NCBI GenBank assembly: GCA_964360145.1
Contig: CAYHWW010000183.1
Coordinates: forward strand, 1 to 6,508
Origin: CAYHWW01 sp964360145
GTDB lineage: Bacteria; Bdellovibrionota; UBA1018; CAYHWW01
Direction of reading: 5' to 3'
DNA: 6,508 nucleotides
A program made the translations under genes and the position numbers. The notes under the pieces were generated by a model. The model was not told the origin of the DNA. It did not search any database and saw nothing but the letters and a program-made list of their open reading frames with translations. This document shows positions 1 through 6,411 of this stretch, piece after piece; within the stretch, counting starts at the first letter, position 1; each line of letters starts with the position of its first letter.

Positions 1-482
1 ACGGCGGCTTCATACTGCTGCGGCCCGGCGGCATTTCGAAAGAACGCATCGAAGACGTGCTGCGTCAGGGCCTCATGCAGAACAGAGAAGCCCCCCTCCT
101 CTCCCCCGGGCAACTGCCTTCACATTACGCCCCCGTGAAAACCCTCCAACTTTTGCCCGTGTCTCTGTCTTCGCTGCTCATGAGCGAACCCCATGCGGTG
201 AAGCGCCTCATCACGGGGCATATACCAGGCTTTTTAGTGTTCGCGGCGCTGACCACTGAAGATGAGTGGACCCTATCCCAGCTCTGCGGCGCCCTGCCCC
301 CGGTGGTGGTACTGTCCCCCCTGGGCAATATGGACGAGGCAGCGCGCCATCTCTTCGCCCGCCTGCGGGAACTGGATGCCTCGGCGGCAACCGCGCTCTT
401 CGCGGAACCCTGCCCGCTGACCACAGGGTTGGGGCTTGCCATCGCTGATCGTCTGCATCGAGCGGCGGCGGCGCTGGCGTAG
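1..482 (+). CDS. sua5: Threonylcarbamoyl-AMP synthase, Sua5 type (C-terminal part, 5' end outside window)
   Basis: The reading frame is open from base 3 to the TAG at 480-482, giving 159 residues of the 3' end; the N-terminal catalytic YrdC-like domain lies outside the window. The first residues, ILLRPGGISKERIEDVL, match the end of the YrdC domain, where Sua5 proteins have an LRPG motif followed by an acidic helix. Next comes SPGQLPSHYAP (about residues 34-44), the conserved linker that closes over the active site in Sua5. The remainder resembles the small Rossmann-like Sua5 domain: DEAARHLFARLRELD, then AEPCP and GLGLAIADRLHRAA near the end. The family makes threonylcarbamoyl-AMP from threonine, bicarbonate and ATP, the first step of the t6A37 tRNA modification in the cytoplasm. 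An internal GTG at 57 is not a credible start because the homology continues upstream of it. The stop codon lies in a degenerate palindromic repeat. Family assignment is firm; only the start is missing. Confidence 0.9.
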   Translation, partial: GGFILLRPGGISKERIEDVLRQGLMQNREAPLLSPGQLPSHYAPVKTLQLLPVSLSSLLMSEPHAVKRLITGHIPGFLVFAALTTEDEWTLSQLCGALPPVVVLSPLGNMDEAARHLFARLRELDASAATALFAEPCPLTTGLGLAIADRLHRAAAALA

Positions 483-509
483 ACCGTTGAGAAAAGGCCC
501 TCTGCTTGG
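479..509 (+). repeat. Degenerate half copy of the gene-end palindromic repeat
   Basis: These 31 bases match the arm plus inner flank of the repeat at 3785 and 6389 at 25 or 26 positions, depending on whether base 13 of the arm is taken as T (left arm) or G (right-arm version). The shared core runs GTAGA-CGT-GAGAAA-GGCC-TCTGCTT-G. The second arm is not found next to it: the ATPase stop codon begins at 510. The copy includes the Sua5 stop codon (TAG, 480-482) and fills the 27-base gap between the two convergent genes. It is either an old, decayed copy or one cut when the ATPase gene arrived. Confidence 0.6.
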
Positions 510-1679
510 CTAAAAAATCTCGCCACCATGCAAGCGTTCTAGAAACCGCGCCACGGGCAATACGGTCATGGACTTCACTTTCAACACCTCGTCACCAAGA
601 TAAACGCCGTAGTTTTGGACTACCTTGAGGCTCTTTTCTTCCGCGATTTTCTCACAGGCCTGAGACCAGCGTGAATCCCATTTCTTCGCGAGCTTCACCT
701 CAATACAAATGATCTCCGCCTTTTGAGACATGGTTTTCTTTTTCAGCTCCACGATGAAATCAATGTCGAAGCTCCCGCTCACTCCATAATAGTAAAGAGA
801 CCGATTTTTGGCTGTGTAGTGATTATAGGCCTTAAGCTCATTCAATAAACAGGTCTCTAATGCAAACCCGCGCCACGCACCGTCTACCGCTTCATCCACG
901 AGACCCGCGCAGGCTCGGGCAACCCCAGAATCGAAAAAATAGAATTTCGGATGACCCAATTCCTTCACTTTTAAACTTGGTCGATAGGGATACAAGCGCG
1001 TGGCCAACAACGTGTCTTCAAGGATTTCAAAATACTTATCAACCGTGGTGCGCCCCACATGGGCTTCGCGTGAAATGTTCTCGACATTGAGTACTTGGCC
1101 GTTACAGATACCAGCAATGCGAAGGAAACGAGCGAATGGCTCTAACTTTCGAACCAAGCCCTCTTCAAGCAACTCTTGGCGCAAGTAGGTTTCCACATAG
1201 GTGTTTAACGTCTCTTTGCAGTGCTTCGGATCACTCAGCACCAATGGCAAGGCCCCCCAGTCGATGATTTCGGCAAACGCGTTTTTCGTCCCATACTCTG
1301 GATAAACAAGCGGGAAACAAAAGCGCTGTAGCGCTCTACCCGCCAAAAGATTGGCTCCGCCGCGCTTGAGTTTCCGCGCGCTCGATCCGCTCAACGCGAA
1401 ATGCAGCTTCTTCTCTTCGTAAATACGATGAACCTCATTGAGTAGCTCCGGCACGCGCTGGATCTCATCAATGATGACCCATGATCCTGGTTTTAGTGGG
1501 CCACAGAGCTCCGCCAAATGCGATGGATCAGCACTCAACCTCAGAAAGTCACTGCTCTTCAGTAAATCCACCACAAGACTTGGCTTCAATACAGAACGGA
1601 GCCATGTTGATTTGCCCGTGCCGCGGGCTCCAAACAGAAAGAAACTCTTGGTTGGTATCGAAAGCACTCGCTTATACAT
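510..1679 (-). CDS. AAA_14 / DUF4143 family ATPase
   Basis: This is a 389-residue protein with the standard layout of the AAA_14 plus DUF4143 family. The Walker A motif GARGTGKS is at residues 17-24, Walker B with the acidic pair (WVIIDEIQ) at 67-74, a sensor-like LSGSSARKLK at 96-105, and GRA at 114-116. Residues about 195-235 look like a winged-helix segment (ENISREAHVGRTTVDKYFEIL). The C-terminal DUF4143 part has GFALE (271-275), SFDIDFIVE (303-311) and IEVK (326-329), which gives a D307...E327-x-K329 pattern like a PD-(D/E)xK nuclease fold. The biological role of the family is poorly defined; these genes are often scattered and horizontally moved, and a nuclease or toxin-like activity is only inference. 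It starts at ATG 1679; an in-frame TAA at 1689-1691 rules out a longer start. The gene is richer in A+T than both neighbours, which suggests transfer. It stands alone, divergent from the next gene, with a strong inverted repeat upstream. Confidence 0.9.
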   Translation of the reverse strand: MYKRVLSIPTKSFFLFGARGTGKSTWLRSVLKPSLVVDLLKSSDFLRLSADPSHLAELCGPLKPGSWVIIDEIQRVPELLNEVHRIYEEKKLHFALSGSSARKLKRGGANLLAGRALQRFCFPLVYPEYGTKNAFAEIIDWGALPLVLSDPKHCKETLNTYVETYLRQELLEEGLVRKLEPFARFLRIAGICNGQVLNVENISREAHVGRTTVDKYFEILEDTLLATRLYPYRPSLKVKELGHPKFYFFDSGVARACAGLVDEAVDGAWRGFALETCLLNELKAYNHYTAKNRSLYYYGVSGSFDIDFIVELKKKTMSQKAEIICIEVKLAKKWDSRWSQACEKIAEEKSLKVVQNYGVYLGDEVLKVKSMTVLPVARFLERLHGGEIF

Positions 1680-1685
1680 AGATCC

Positions 1686-1691
1686 ATTTTA
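1686..1691 (-). promoter_or_regulatory. Possible -10 box of the ATPase gene
   Basis: On the minus strand the bases read TAAAAT, one mismatch from the sigma-70 -10 consensus. They end six bases before the ATG at 1679, so a transcript would begin at or very near the start codon and be leaderless or nearly so. That fits the absence of a good Shine-Dalgarno sequence. No convincing -35 box is seen 17 bases upstream (TTCTAT), so an activator or a different sigma factor may be needed, or this call is wrong. Confidence 0.25.
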
Positions 1692-1693
1692 CA

Positions 1694-1734
1694 TACCATA
1701 GTGGAGAAATAGAAGCATAATCTCCACTATGGTA
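1694..1734. promoter_or_regulatory. Perfect 14-bp inverted repeat upstream of the ATPase gene (candidate operator)
   Basis: The arms TACCATAGTGGAGA (1694-1707) and TCTCCACTATGGTA (1721-1734) are perfectly complementary around a 13-base AT-rich spacer. The near arm ends 15 bases before the ATPase start codon and would overlap the spacer and -35 region of its promoter. The centre-to-centre arm distance is 27 bases, about two and a half turns of DNA. The element could bind a dimeric regulator, perhaps the ATPase itself through its winged-helix part (inference). It could also be a DNA hairpin or the footprint of an inserted element. Nothing else recognisable is seen in the rest of the 1680-1840 gap. 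Confidence 0.6.
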
Positions 1735-1840
1735 GCAGAATCAGACGCTGCCGCCCCAGGCTGCACTAGGACAGCGCAGCGGCAATATGTGCTGCGCACG
1801 CGCAAGTTTGCCTACGCAGGCCTTTTGTCCACGGCGACCC

Positions 1841-3799
1841 GTGCCGATCCGTAGGAGGATGGGGACTGCCTTTCGTCTGATCATCGGCATCGTTCTCACC
1901 CTGGCCTTGAGCCCGGGTGCTGCGTGGGCCATTGACCCCACCACTGCCCGCCGTGAGGGCCTGTACTCTGTCTTCCGCACTTGGATGATGAATGGCGGAG
2001 AAGGGGGCCCCAGCCCCGATTCCAGCCTTAACTGGCTCATCGATGACTTCAAACGCTACCGGTATTCTCTTCCCCGATACTCCGTGGAGCGGCAAAGTAT
2101 CGATCGCATGGAGAATGATGACTGGCACTATCTGGGCTCCCGCCTCATGAACGACGCTTCAGCCTCCGCCCCCTCCCGAGGGCACATGGCTATTGTGATG
2201 TTGCGGTTTGAGCACAATGGCCGTGGGCCCCATTTTAATATTTCTTCTGAATGGGGCAACCTCGCCCGCCGTATCCTCACCGATGGCTCCGGCACCGTAA
2301 CCAGGGGGCAAGTGCGCTCGCTGCTCGGTAGCATCTATCATGGCATTACCACGGCGATGAACTATCCCAGCCGACACCAAATGGAAGCCGCCTCCTTTGC
2401 CGTGCGTCTCATGCTCTCCCCCGCGCTGGACGGCACGCGCACCGCGGAGGACATGTCACTCCTCCGAGAACATGCGAGCATACTCGAAAGGGTTGCGCGC
2501 CACGAGTTCTCGAATAGGGATGGGTTCCTCCTCTGGAACAGCGCGGTGGCACCACCGTGGCTCGAAGATTTGAAGGCACTGCGGGCATGGGCTTCCCGGG
2601 TGACCCCTGAGGAGCGACGGGTTCTCCATGACATCATGACGCCTTTACGCAGCACTCGAGTTCATAACTATCCCACGCGGATGCTCGCTCTCGAGCTCGA
2701 CGTTGCCTCTGGCGCCATGTCCCAAGAAGAAATACGCAAAGCCGTTGAAGCAGAGATCGAATCAATTCATCGTGAGTACCGTAGCGAGCCCCGTGTGCAA
2801 TCACGAATGATGGATAAACTCGCCAGAGTGGTGGGCCCCGCCGCCCCGGCGCTCACCCTTGAAGTCCAACATATTCTCTCAGACGCCATCGTCCATGAAG
2901 TGTTGCGGGGCTCATTGGCGAAAGGCCTGGAAGGGATACGCATCTTGAGCGAGCATTACACCCATGAAACCGGTGTGATCACTCTGCTCCTCAATAGACT
3001 CGAACGCAGCCAAAACATGCGTGTGGTGAGGCAATTCCACCAATCGGGGTCGCCTGCTTATGTTCACGCCTTATTGGATGGCATCGCGAACACCTTCCAA
3101 CACTATGAGCGTTGGAGAGGCGGAAAAATGCCAAATACGCAGCTCCAGCGCATCGCGGCAGTGCTGAAACGGATTTCCAATCGTCGTAACACCACGGAAG
3201 GGGCTCGGGCTTTTGAGGTTCTGATGCTGCTCCGTCATGCCGGAAAACGGGGCTATAACTCCCACGTTCTCCGCGTATTCGACATCACCACCGGCGAACT
3301 CAACGCTGTTGTCGCAACCCTGCTGTCCAACCCCTCTGAAGCTGTGGGGGCAACCTACACGAGAGCCATCGCAGAGTTGCTGAACGACCCTTACGGGTCT
3401 TCTGACCCCGCCATCGTTGCGCTCCGGGAGAAAATCACAGCGGAGCGCAACCGCATCATGGCATTGGGGCATACCCGGGCCACGGAAAATGGGCACAAGG
3501 CGGGCACGTCGCGATCCCCCTATCGGGTCGATGGGCGCGGTACCGCCGACCTCACCACCGAGGAACAAAAACAGATTCAATGGCTGGAGAGTGCGCTAGC
3601 ACAGCGAGCAGCACCAACCACTGCCACTGTCCCTGAGGCAGAGGATATTCCACCCCCGCGATCTTCCGTAAAAGCCCGGGTCGGCACCAATGCGGATGCC
3701 GCTGGGGATCTCGCGTTGGAAGTACCCGCAGGCGCGGACTGCGATACTGCGGGAGTAGTACGCAGTGTCATGGGCGACATCTCCGTAGATCGTCGATAA
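1841..3799 (+). CDS. Secreted protein of unknown function, largely helical
   Basis: I do not recognise this family. The frame is open from an ATG at 1787, with further starts at GTG 1841 and ATG 1859. GTG 1841 is preferred because it gives a 652-residue protein with a textbook signal peptide: RRR at residues 4-6, hydrophobic FRLIIGIVLTLALS, and a cleavage site AWA|ID after residue 30. ATG 1859 has AGGAGG directly against it with no spacing, too close for a normal ribosome site. The mature part to about residue 540 is rich in charged helices, for example EEIRKAVEAEIESIHREY, with no catalytic motif I can name. The last 110 residues are low-complexity, Pro/Ala/Thr-rich and probably disordered. 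The only cysteine of the mature chain is near the C-terminus (ADCDT). It is likely exported through Sec to the periplasm or outside. The final residues VDRR and the TAA lie in a palindromic repeat, so the natural C-terminus may have been altered by repeat insertion. The gene stands alone. Confidence 0.8.
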   Translation: MPIRRRMGTAFRLIIGIVLTLALSPGAAWAIDPTTARREGLYSVFRTWMMNGGEGGPSPDSSLNWLIDDFKRYRYSLPRYSVERQSIDRMENDDWHYLGSRLMNDASASAPSRGHMAIVMLRFEHNGRGPHFNISSEWGNLARRILTDGSGTVTRGQVRSLLGSIYHGITTAMNYPSRHQMEAASFAVRLMLSPALDGTRTAEDMSLLREHASILERVARHEFSNRDGFLLWNSAVAPPWLEDLKALRAWASRVTPEERRVLHDIMTPLRSTRVHNYPTRMLALELDVASGAMSQEEIRKAVEAEIESIHREYRSEPRVQSRMMDKLARVVGPAAPALTLEVQHILSDAIVHEVLRGSLAKGLEGIRILSEHYTHETGVITLLLNRLERSQNMRVVRQFHQSGSPAYVHALLDGIANTFQHYERWRGGKMPNTQLQRIAAVLKRISNRRNTTEGARAFEVLMLLRHAGKRGYNSHVLRVFDITTGELNAVVATLLSNPSEAVGATYTRAIAELLNDPYGSSDPAIVALREKITAERNRIMALGHTRATENGHKAGTSRSPYRVDGRGTADLTTEEQKQIQWLESALAQRAAPTTATVPEAEDIPPPRSSVKARVGTNADAAGDLALEVPAGADCDTAGVVRSVMGDISVDRR

Positions 3800-3853
3800 A
3801 GGGCCATCTGCTTCGTTGTCGTCGTCGCAGCTGGCCCTTTCTCGACGATCTAC
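3785..3853. repeat. Palindromic gene-end repeat, short copy
   Basis: The left arm is 3785-3806 (GTAGATCGTCGA, T, then AAAGGGCCA) and the right arm 3832-3853 (TGGCCCTTT, C, then TCGACGATCTAC). They pair over 22 positions with a single T/C mismatch. A further four pairs (CTGC 3808-3811 with GCAG 3827-3830) extend the stem inside one mismatch, leaving a 15-base loop of GTC-like repeats. The left arm holds the last four codons and the TAA of the secreted-protein gene. Minus-strand reading of the left arm gives ATG and the peptide MALYRRST, the same as the start of the membrane synthase. The first 34 bases (3785-3818) are identical to 6389-6422. Confidence 0.9.
3785..3853. terminator. Possible bidirectional hairpin terminator between convergent genes
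   Basis: The palindrome lies exactly where transcription of two convergent genes should end, and both transcripts would form a stem of up to 26 pairs. There is no T-run directly after the stem on either strand, so it is not a classical intrinsic terminator. It may protect 3' ends or slow polymerase instead. The remaining gap to 3906 holds only a weak 6-bp hairpin at 3864-3884. Confidence 0.35.
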
Positions 3854-3906
3854 TAAAACCAATGGCGATGAGACACATATCGCCCGTGGAGTGGCACCGG
3901 GCCGGG

Positions 3907-6411
3907 TCACTCCCCGCCGAAGCGCTGGTCCCAGGCCTTGCGTCCCGCCATGCGGGACAACGGATCCGCCAGGCGCCGCTGCTCCACGCGCTTGCACTGC
4001 ACCCGGGTGTGGAACGTCGCACCCGCGTCGTAGGCGATGCGGGGATGAAGATCACGGTGGGGCGCCACACCGACGGTGAGCGCTGCCAGCGACGTCTCAT
4101 CATGCCACAAGGATTCCGTGAGAAAGGCCGCCGCATCGGCTCCGTGGTAGGACAGCGGCGCGCCGACGGCGGGACTGGCCACGGCGAAGTAGTCACCAGC
4201 CACGTGGAAGAGCAGAATCCGTGGAAAGACGTGGCTCAGGGCCGCGAGCACCGGCAACGCCGCCTCGCAGGACATGCCGTAGGAATGAAACCAAAGTGAA
4301 GCGAGGCCCGTGGTTTTCAAGCGGCTGGCCACGAGGCGGAAGTATTCTTCCGAGAAAAGCCCGGCCTCTCCCTCAACCCAAGGATTGCTAGGCTCGGATA
4401 CGACGAGATCCAGGGAGCCCGGTGATTGGGCCCGTAAGTACGCCCGCCCATCGGCGATGATGAGGCTCGGCGTGGCCGGGGCGGCACCAGGCTGTTTTGC
4501 GACGCCACTGAGCTTGGTCCGCGGGGGCACTGCATACTCAGGGAAATACTCCGCCGCGAAACGTGCCACCACCGGGGAAATCTCCACCACCGCGGCCCTC
4601 TGCACTTCGGGCTGGAACAACACCGCCTGGTGGGTGGCGCCGGTGCCGAGACCAATGGTGAGGACGTTGGCGAGGGGAGCGCTGGGGTTGCGCACGAGAA
4701 ACGGCAGCACGGCCACGAGTTCGTTGGTGGTGCGATCGCCGCCGGTACCGCCGTCCACCTTGCCGTTGATGCGGAAAAAACGGCGGCCGTCTTCCGCACG
4801 GTGGGCGCTGATGAGGGCGGAACCATCATCTGCCCAGGCGGTGAGCACAGGCAAGCGCTGGGTGAGATAAGCGGTGACGTCAGTGTAACCATCGTCGATG
4901 AGGGCCTGGGCTGGGATGCGATTGTGAAATGCCCCGCTGGTGAGAAGCGCGGGGTTTAGTGGCAACAGCAGGAACGCGGTGAACGCGGCGAGACCCGCGC
5001 TGAGGGCGGTGAGCCCCACTCCGCGGAAGTCATGGAAAACTGAGTTTCGCTGGGGGCCCCTGGCGGCGCCAGCGGCCAGGGCGAAGGCCACGGTGGCGAG
5101 CACGACGGCGGTGCCACTCACGCCAAAGGCGCGCAGACACAGTGGCGCCGTGGGTGCGGCGAGCACAGAGCCCAGGATACTCAGAGCGAGGGGCCAACCC
5201 GCTTGACGCGGGTCCGGGGCGAGCTTTAAGGCAAGTAGCGGGAAGACGCGCCCCAGCGCATAGGCCACAGGAAATCCCGCGGTAAAACTTGCGAGGAGGA
5301 GCAGGGCCTGCAGCATAGGGAACGGCGCCTCGCCACCGCTCCAGTGGTGGAGCTTGAGCACCAGGGGCGGCAGGTTTCCCCACAGGGCGGCGCCACCAAT
5401 GACGGCAGTGGCCATAGCGAGCGGCAAAAGCCGGGAGGCGGTGGTGGCTGCGGTGCCGCCGGTTCCACCCGCCGCGTGAGCAGCCATGTGGAACGCCGCC
5501 AAAGCCATGCCCGCCAGCAGTGCGCAAAGTACCGCGGGAAAAACCCAAACCGACGGCCCCAGGGCAAGCTGCGCCAGACGCAACCACAGCAGCTGCAGCG
5601 CCACCGTGCACCAGCCCCCGGCGATGATGAGGACTGCGGTGCTGACCCTCGACCCCGATGGCAACACGGGGGTCAGGAACTCAACTTCTGTTGAGTTCCG
5701 CGCAGGCCTCTGTGCCGACTGTGATGGTGCCAACAACACCACCAGCACTGCCATGCCGTTGCACAATGCCGCGGCGCCGACGAGACCGCTGTGGCCTAGG
5801 GCGGGCAACACAAACCAACCACCGATCAACGCCCCCACAGCGGCGCCGGCAGTGTTCCAGCCGTAGAGACGCACAAAGGATGTCGGCACGACCTGCGAAG
5901 TCCGCGGAACCCGCGGGGCGTCGGGTTCCGGGCCCCGATGCGCGGGATCTTTGCCGGGAACCCGACCAGCAGCGGGTTCCCCGTGCGGATGCGAACACGC
6001 CGCCAGCAACAGCGGCAGGGCCGCACCCAAAAGCACCGTGGGCACGGCCAGCAACGCTGCCACAAAAACCCAAAGCCCAGCACCGTGGAACAGCGCCGAA
6101 GCGCCGACGCCCTTACCCATCCACGACAAAACAGCCAGCACCGCCACGCCGCTCAACGCGGCGCCACCCTCACAGGCCGCGTAGCGCGCCACAGCTCCCC
6201 GCAACGGAATTCCGCGGCGAAGGGAGAACGCTGCCGCCGCGGAACCCACGGCGAGCCCAGCCAAAAACAGCGCCACTGTACCAGCCAGAGCCTCTGTGGT
6301 GTGCCCCGTGAGCAGACGCACCTGGGCAAGCCAGCTCACCTCATAAAAGAGGGCCGCAACCCCGGAAGCAAAAGCCGCCACCGCGAAAGTAGATCGTCGA
6401 TAAAGGGCCAT
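3907..6411 (-). CDS. Polytopic membrane protein fused to a spermidine-synthase-like domain
   Basis: This 834-residue protein has about 12-13 hydrophobic membrane segments over residues 9-490, then a soluble Rossmann domain over about 500-780. The N-terminus, ASGVAALFYEVSWLAQVRLL, is the usual opening of fused membrane/spermidine-synthase proteins. In the soluble part the SAM-binding glycine loop is IGLGTGAT (586-593), the ribose-binding acid is E610 in VVEISP, and IIADGRAYL (651-659) matches the next motif. The catalytic-region motif reads VVSEPSNPW (670-678) rather than the D-x-x-D-P of true SpeE enzymes, as is common in the fused family, so the substrate is uncertain. No SpeD gene is nearby. 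ATG 6411 was chosen because the family homology begins a few residues later and a GGAGGAG lies 11 bases upstream. The frame stays open to an ATG at 6492, but those extra 27 codons are repeat sequence. Hydrophilic linkers at 141-180 and 230-257 carry 24-base DNA hairpins. It converges on the secreted-protein gene. Confidence 0.9.
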   Translation of the reverse strand: MALYRRSTFAVAAFASGVAALFYEVSWLAQVRLLTGHTTEALAGTVALFLAGLAVGSAAAAFSLRRGIPLRGAVARYAACEGGAALSGVAVLAVLSWMGKGVGASALFHGAGLWVFVAALLAVPTVLLGAALPLLLAACSHPHGEPAAGRVPGKDPAHRGPEPDAPRVPRTSQVVPTSFVRLYGWNTAGAAVGALIGGWFVLPALGHSGLVGAAALCNGMAVLVVLLAPSQSAQRPARNSTEVEFLTPVLPSGSRVSTAVLIIAGGWCTVALQLLWLRLAQLALGPSVWVFPAVLCALLAGMALAAFHMAAHAAGGTGGTAATTASRLLPLAMATAVIGGAALWGNLPPLVLKLHHWSGGEAPFPMLQALLLLASFTAGFPVAYALGRVFPLLALKLAPDPRQAGWPLALSILGSVLAAPTAPLCLRAFGVSGTAVVLATVAFALAAGAARGPQRNSVFHDFRGVGLTALSAGLAAFTAFLLLPLNPALLTSGAFHNRIPAQALIDDGYTDVTAYLTQRLPVLTAWADDGSALISAHRAEDGRRFFRINGKVDGGTGGDRTTNELVAVLPFLVRNPSAPLANVLTIGLGTGATHQAVLFQPEVQRAAVVEISPVVARFAAEYFPEYAVPPRTKLSGVAKQPGAAPATPSLIIADGRAYLRAQSPGSLDLVVSEPSNPWVEGEAGLFSEEYFRLVASRLKTTGLASLWFHSYGMSCEAALPVLAALSHVFPRILLFHVAGDYFAVASPAVGAPLSYHGADAAAFLTESLWHDETSLAALTVGVAPHRDLHPRIAYDAGATFHTRVQCKRVEQRRLADPLSRMAGRKAWDQRFGGE
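5676..5699. repeat. 24-base GGAAC...GTTCC hairpin within the synthase gene (copy 1)
   Basis: The arms GGAACTCAAC and GTTGAGTTCC pair perfectly over 10 bp around a TTCT loop. It encodes residues 238-246 (RNSTEVEFL) in a hydrophilic linker between membrane segments. Its length and end sequences match the two hairpins at 5906 and 5957, though its arms differ after the first five bases. Confidence 0.75.
5906..5929. repeat. 24-base GGAACCCG...CGGGTTCC hairpin within the synthase gene (copy 2)
   Basis: Perfect 8-bp arms flank an 8-base loop (CGGGGCGT); one more C-G pair extends it outward. It encodes residues 161-169 (PEPDAPRVP) of a Pro-rich linker. The arms are identical to those of the hairpin 51 bases away. 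Confidence 0.8.
5957..5980. repeat. 24-base GGAACCCG...CGGGTTCC hairpin within the synthase gene (copy 3)
   Basis: Perfect 8-bp arms flank an 8-base loop (ACCAGCAG); one more G-C pair extends it outward. It encodes residues 144-152 (GEPAAGRVP). It lies exactly 51 bases (17 codons) from copy 2, so both are read in the same frame and give similar peptides. Confidence 0.8.

Noticed and set aside
3071..3580. Minus-strand open frame of 169 codons opposite the secreted-protein gene
   Set aside because: No family features or start signals; the plus-strand frame has a signal peptide and gene-like composition.
3815..3828. GTC/TCG trinucleotide run in the repeat loop
   Set aside because: Only about four units; a remnant of the long repeat's middle part rather than a microsatellite.
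3864..3884. GGCGAT...ATCGCC hairpin in the convergent gap
   Set aside because: Only six pairs with a nine-base loop and no T-run; expected by chance in such sequence.
3768..4299. Open frames on both strands across the convergent junction
   Set aside because: They run through the palindrome and both gene ends and have shadow-like composition.
6205..6214. CGGAATTCCG palindrome in the synthase gene
   Set aside because: It shares GGAA/TTCC with the 24-base hairpins, but it is short, has no loop and is likely chance.
4310..6311. Plus-strand open frames opposite the synthase gene (for example 4310-4870 and 5658-6311)
   Set aside because: Their translations are low-complexity and Arg/Pro/Ala-rich, match no family, and are explained by high GC opposite a well-supported gene.
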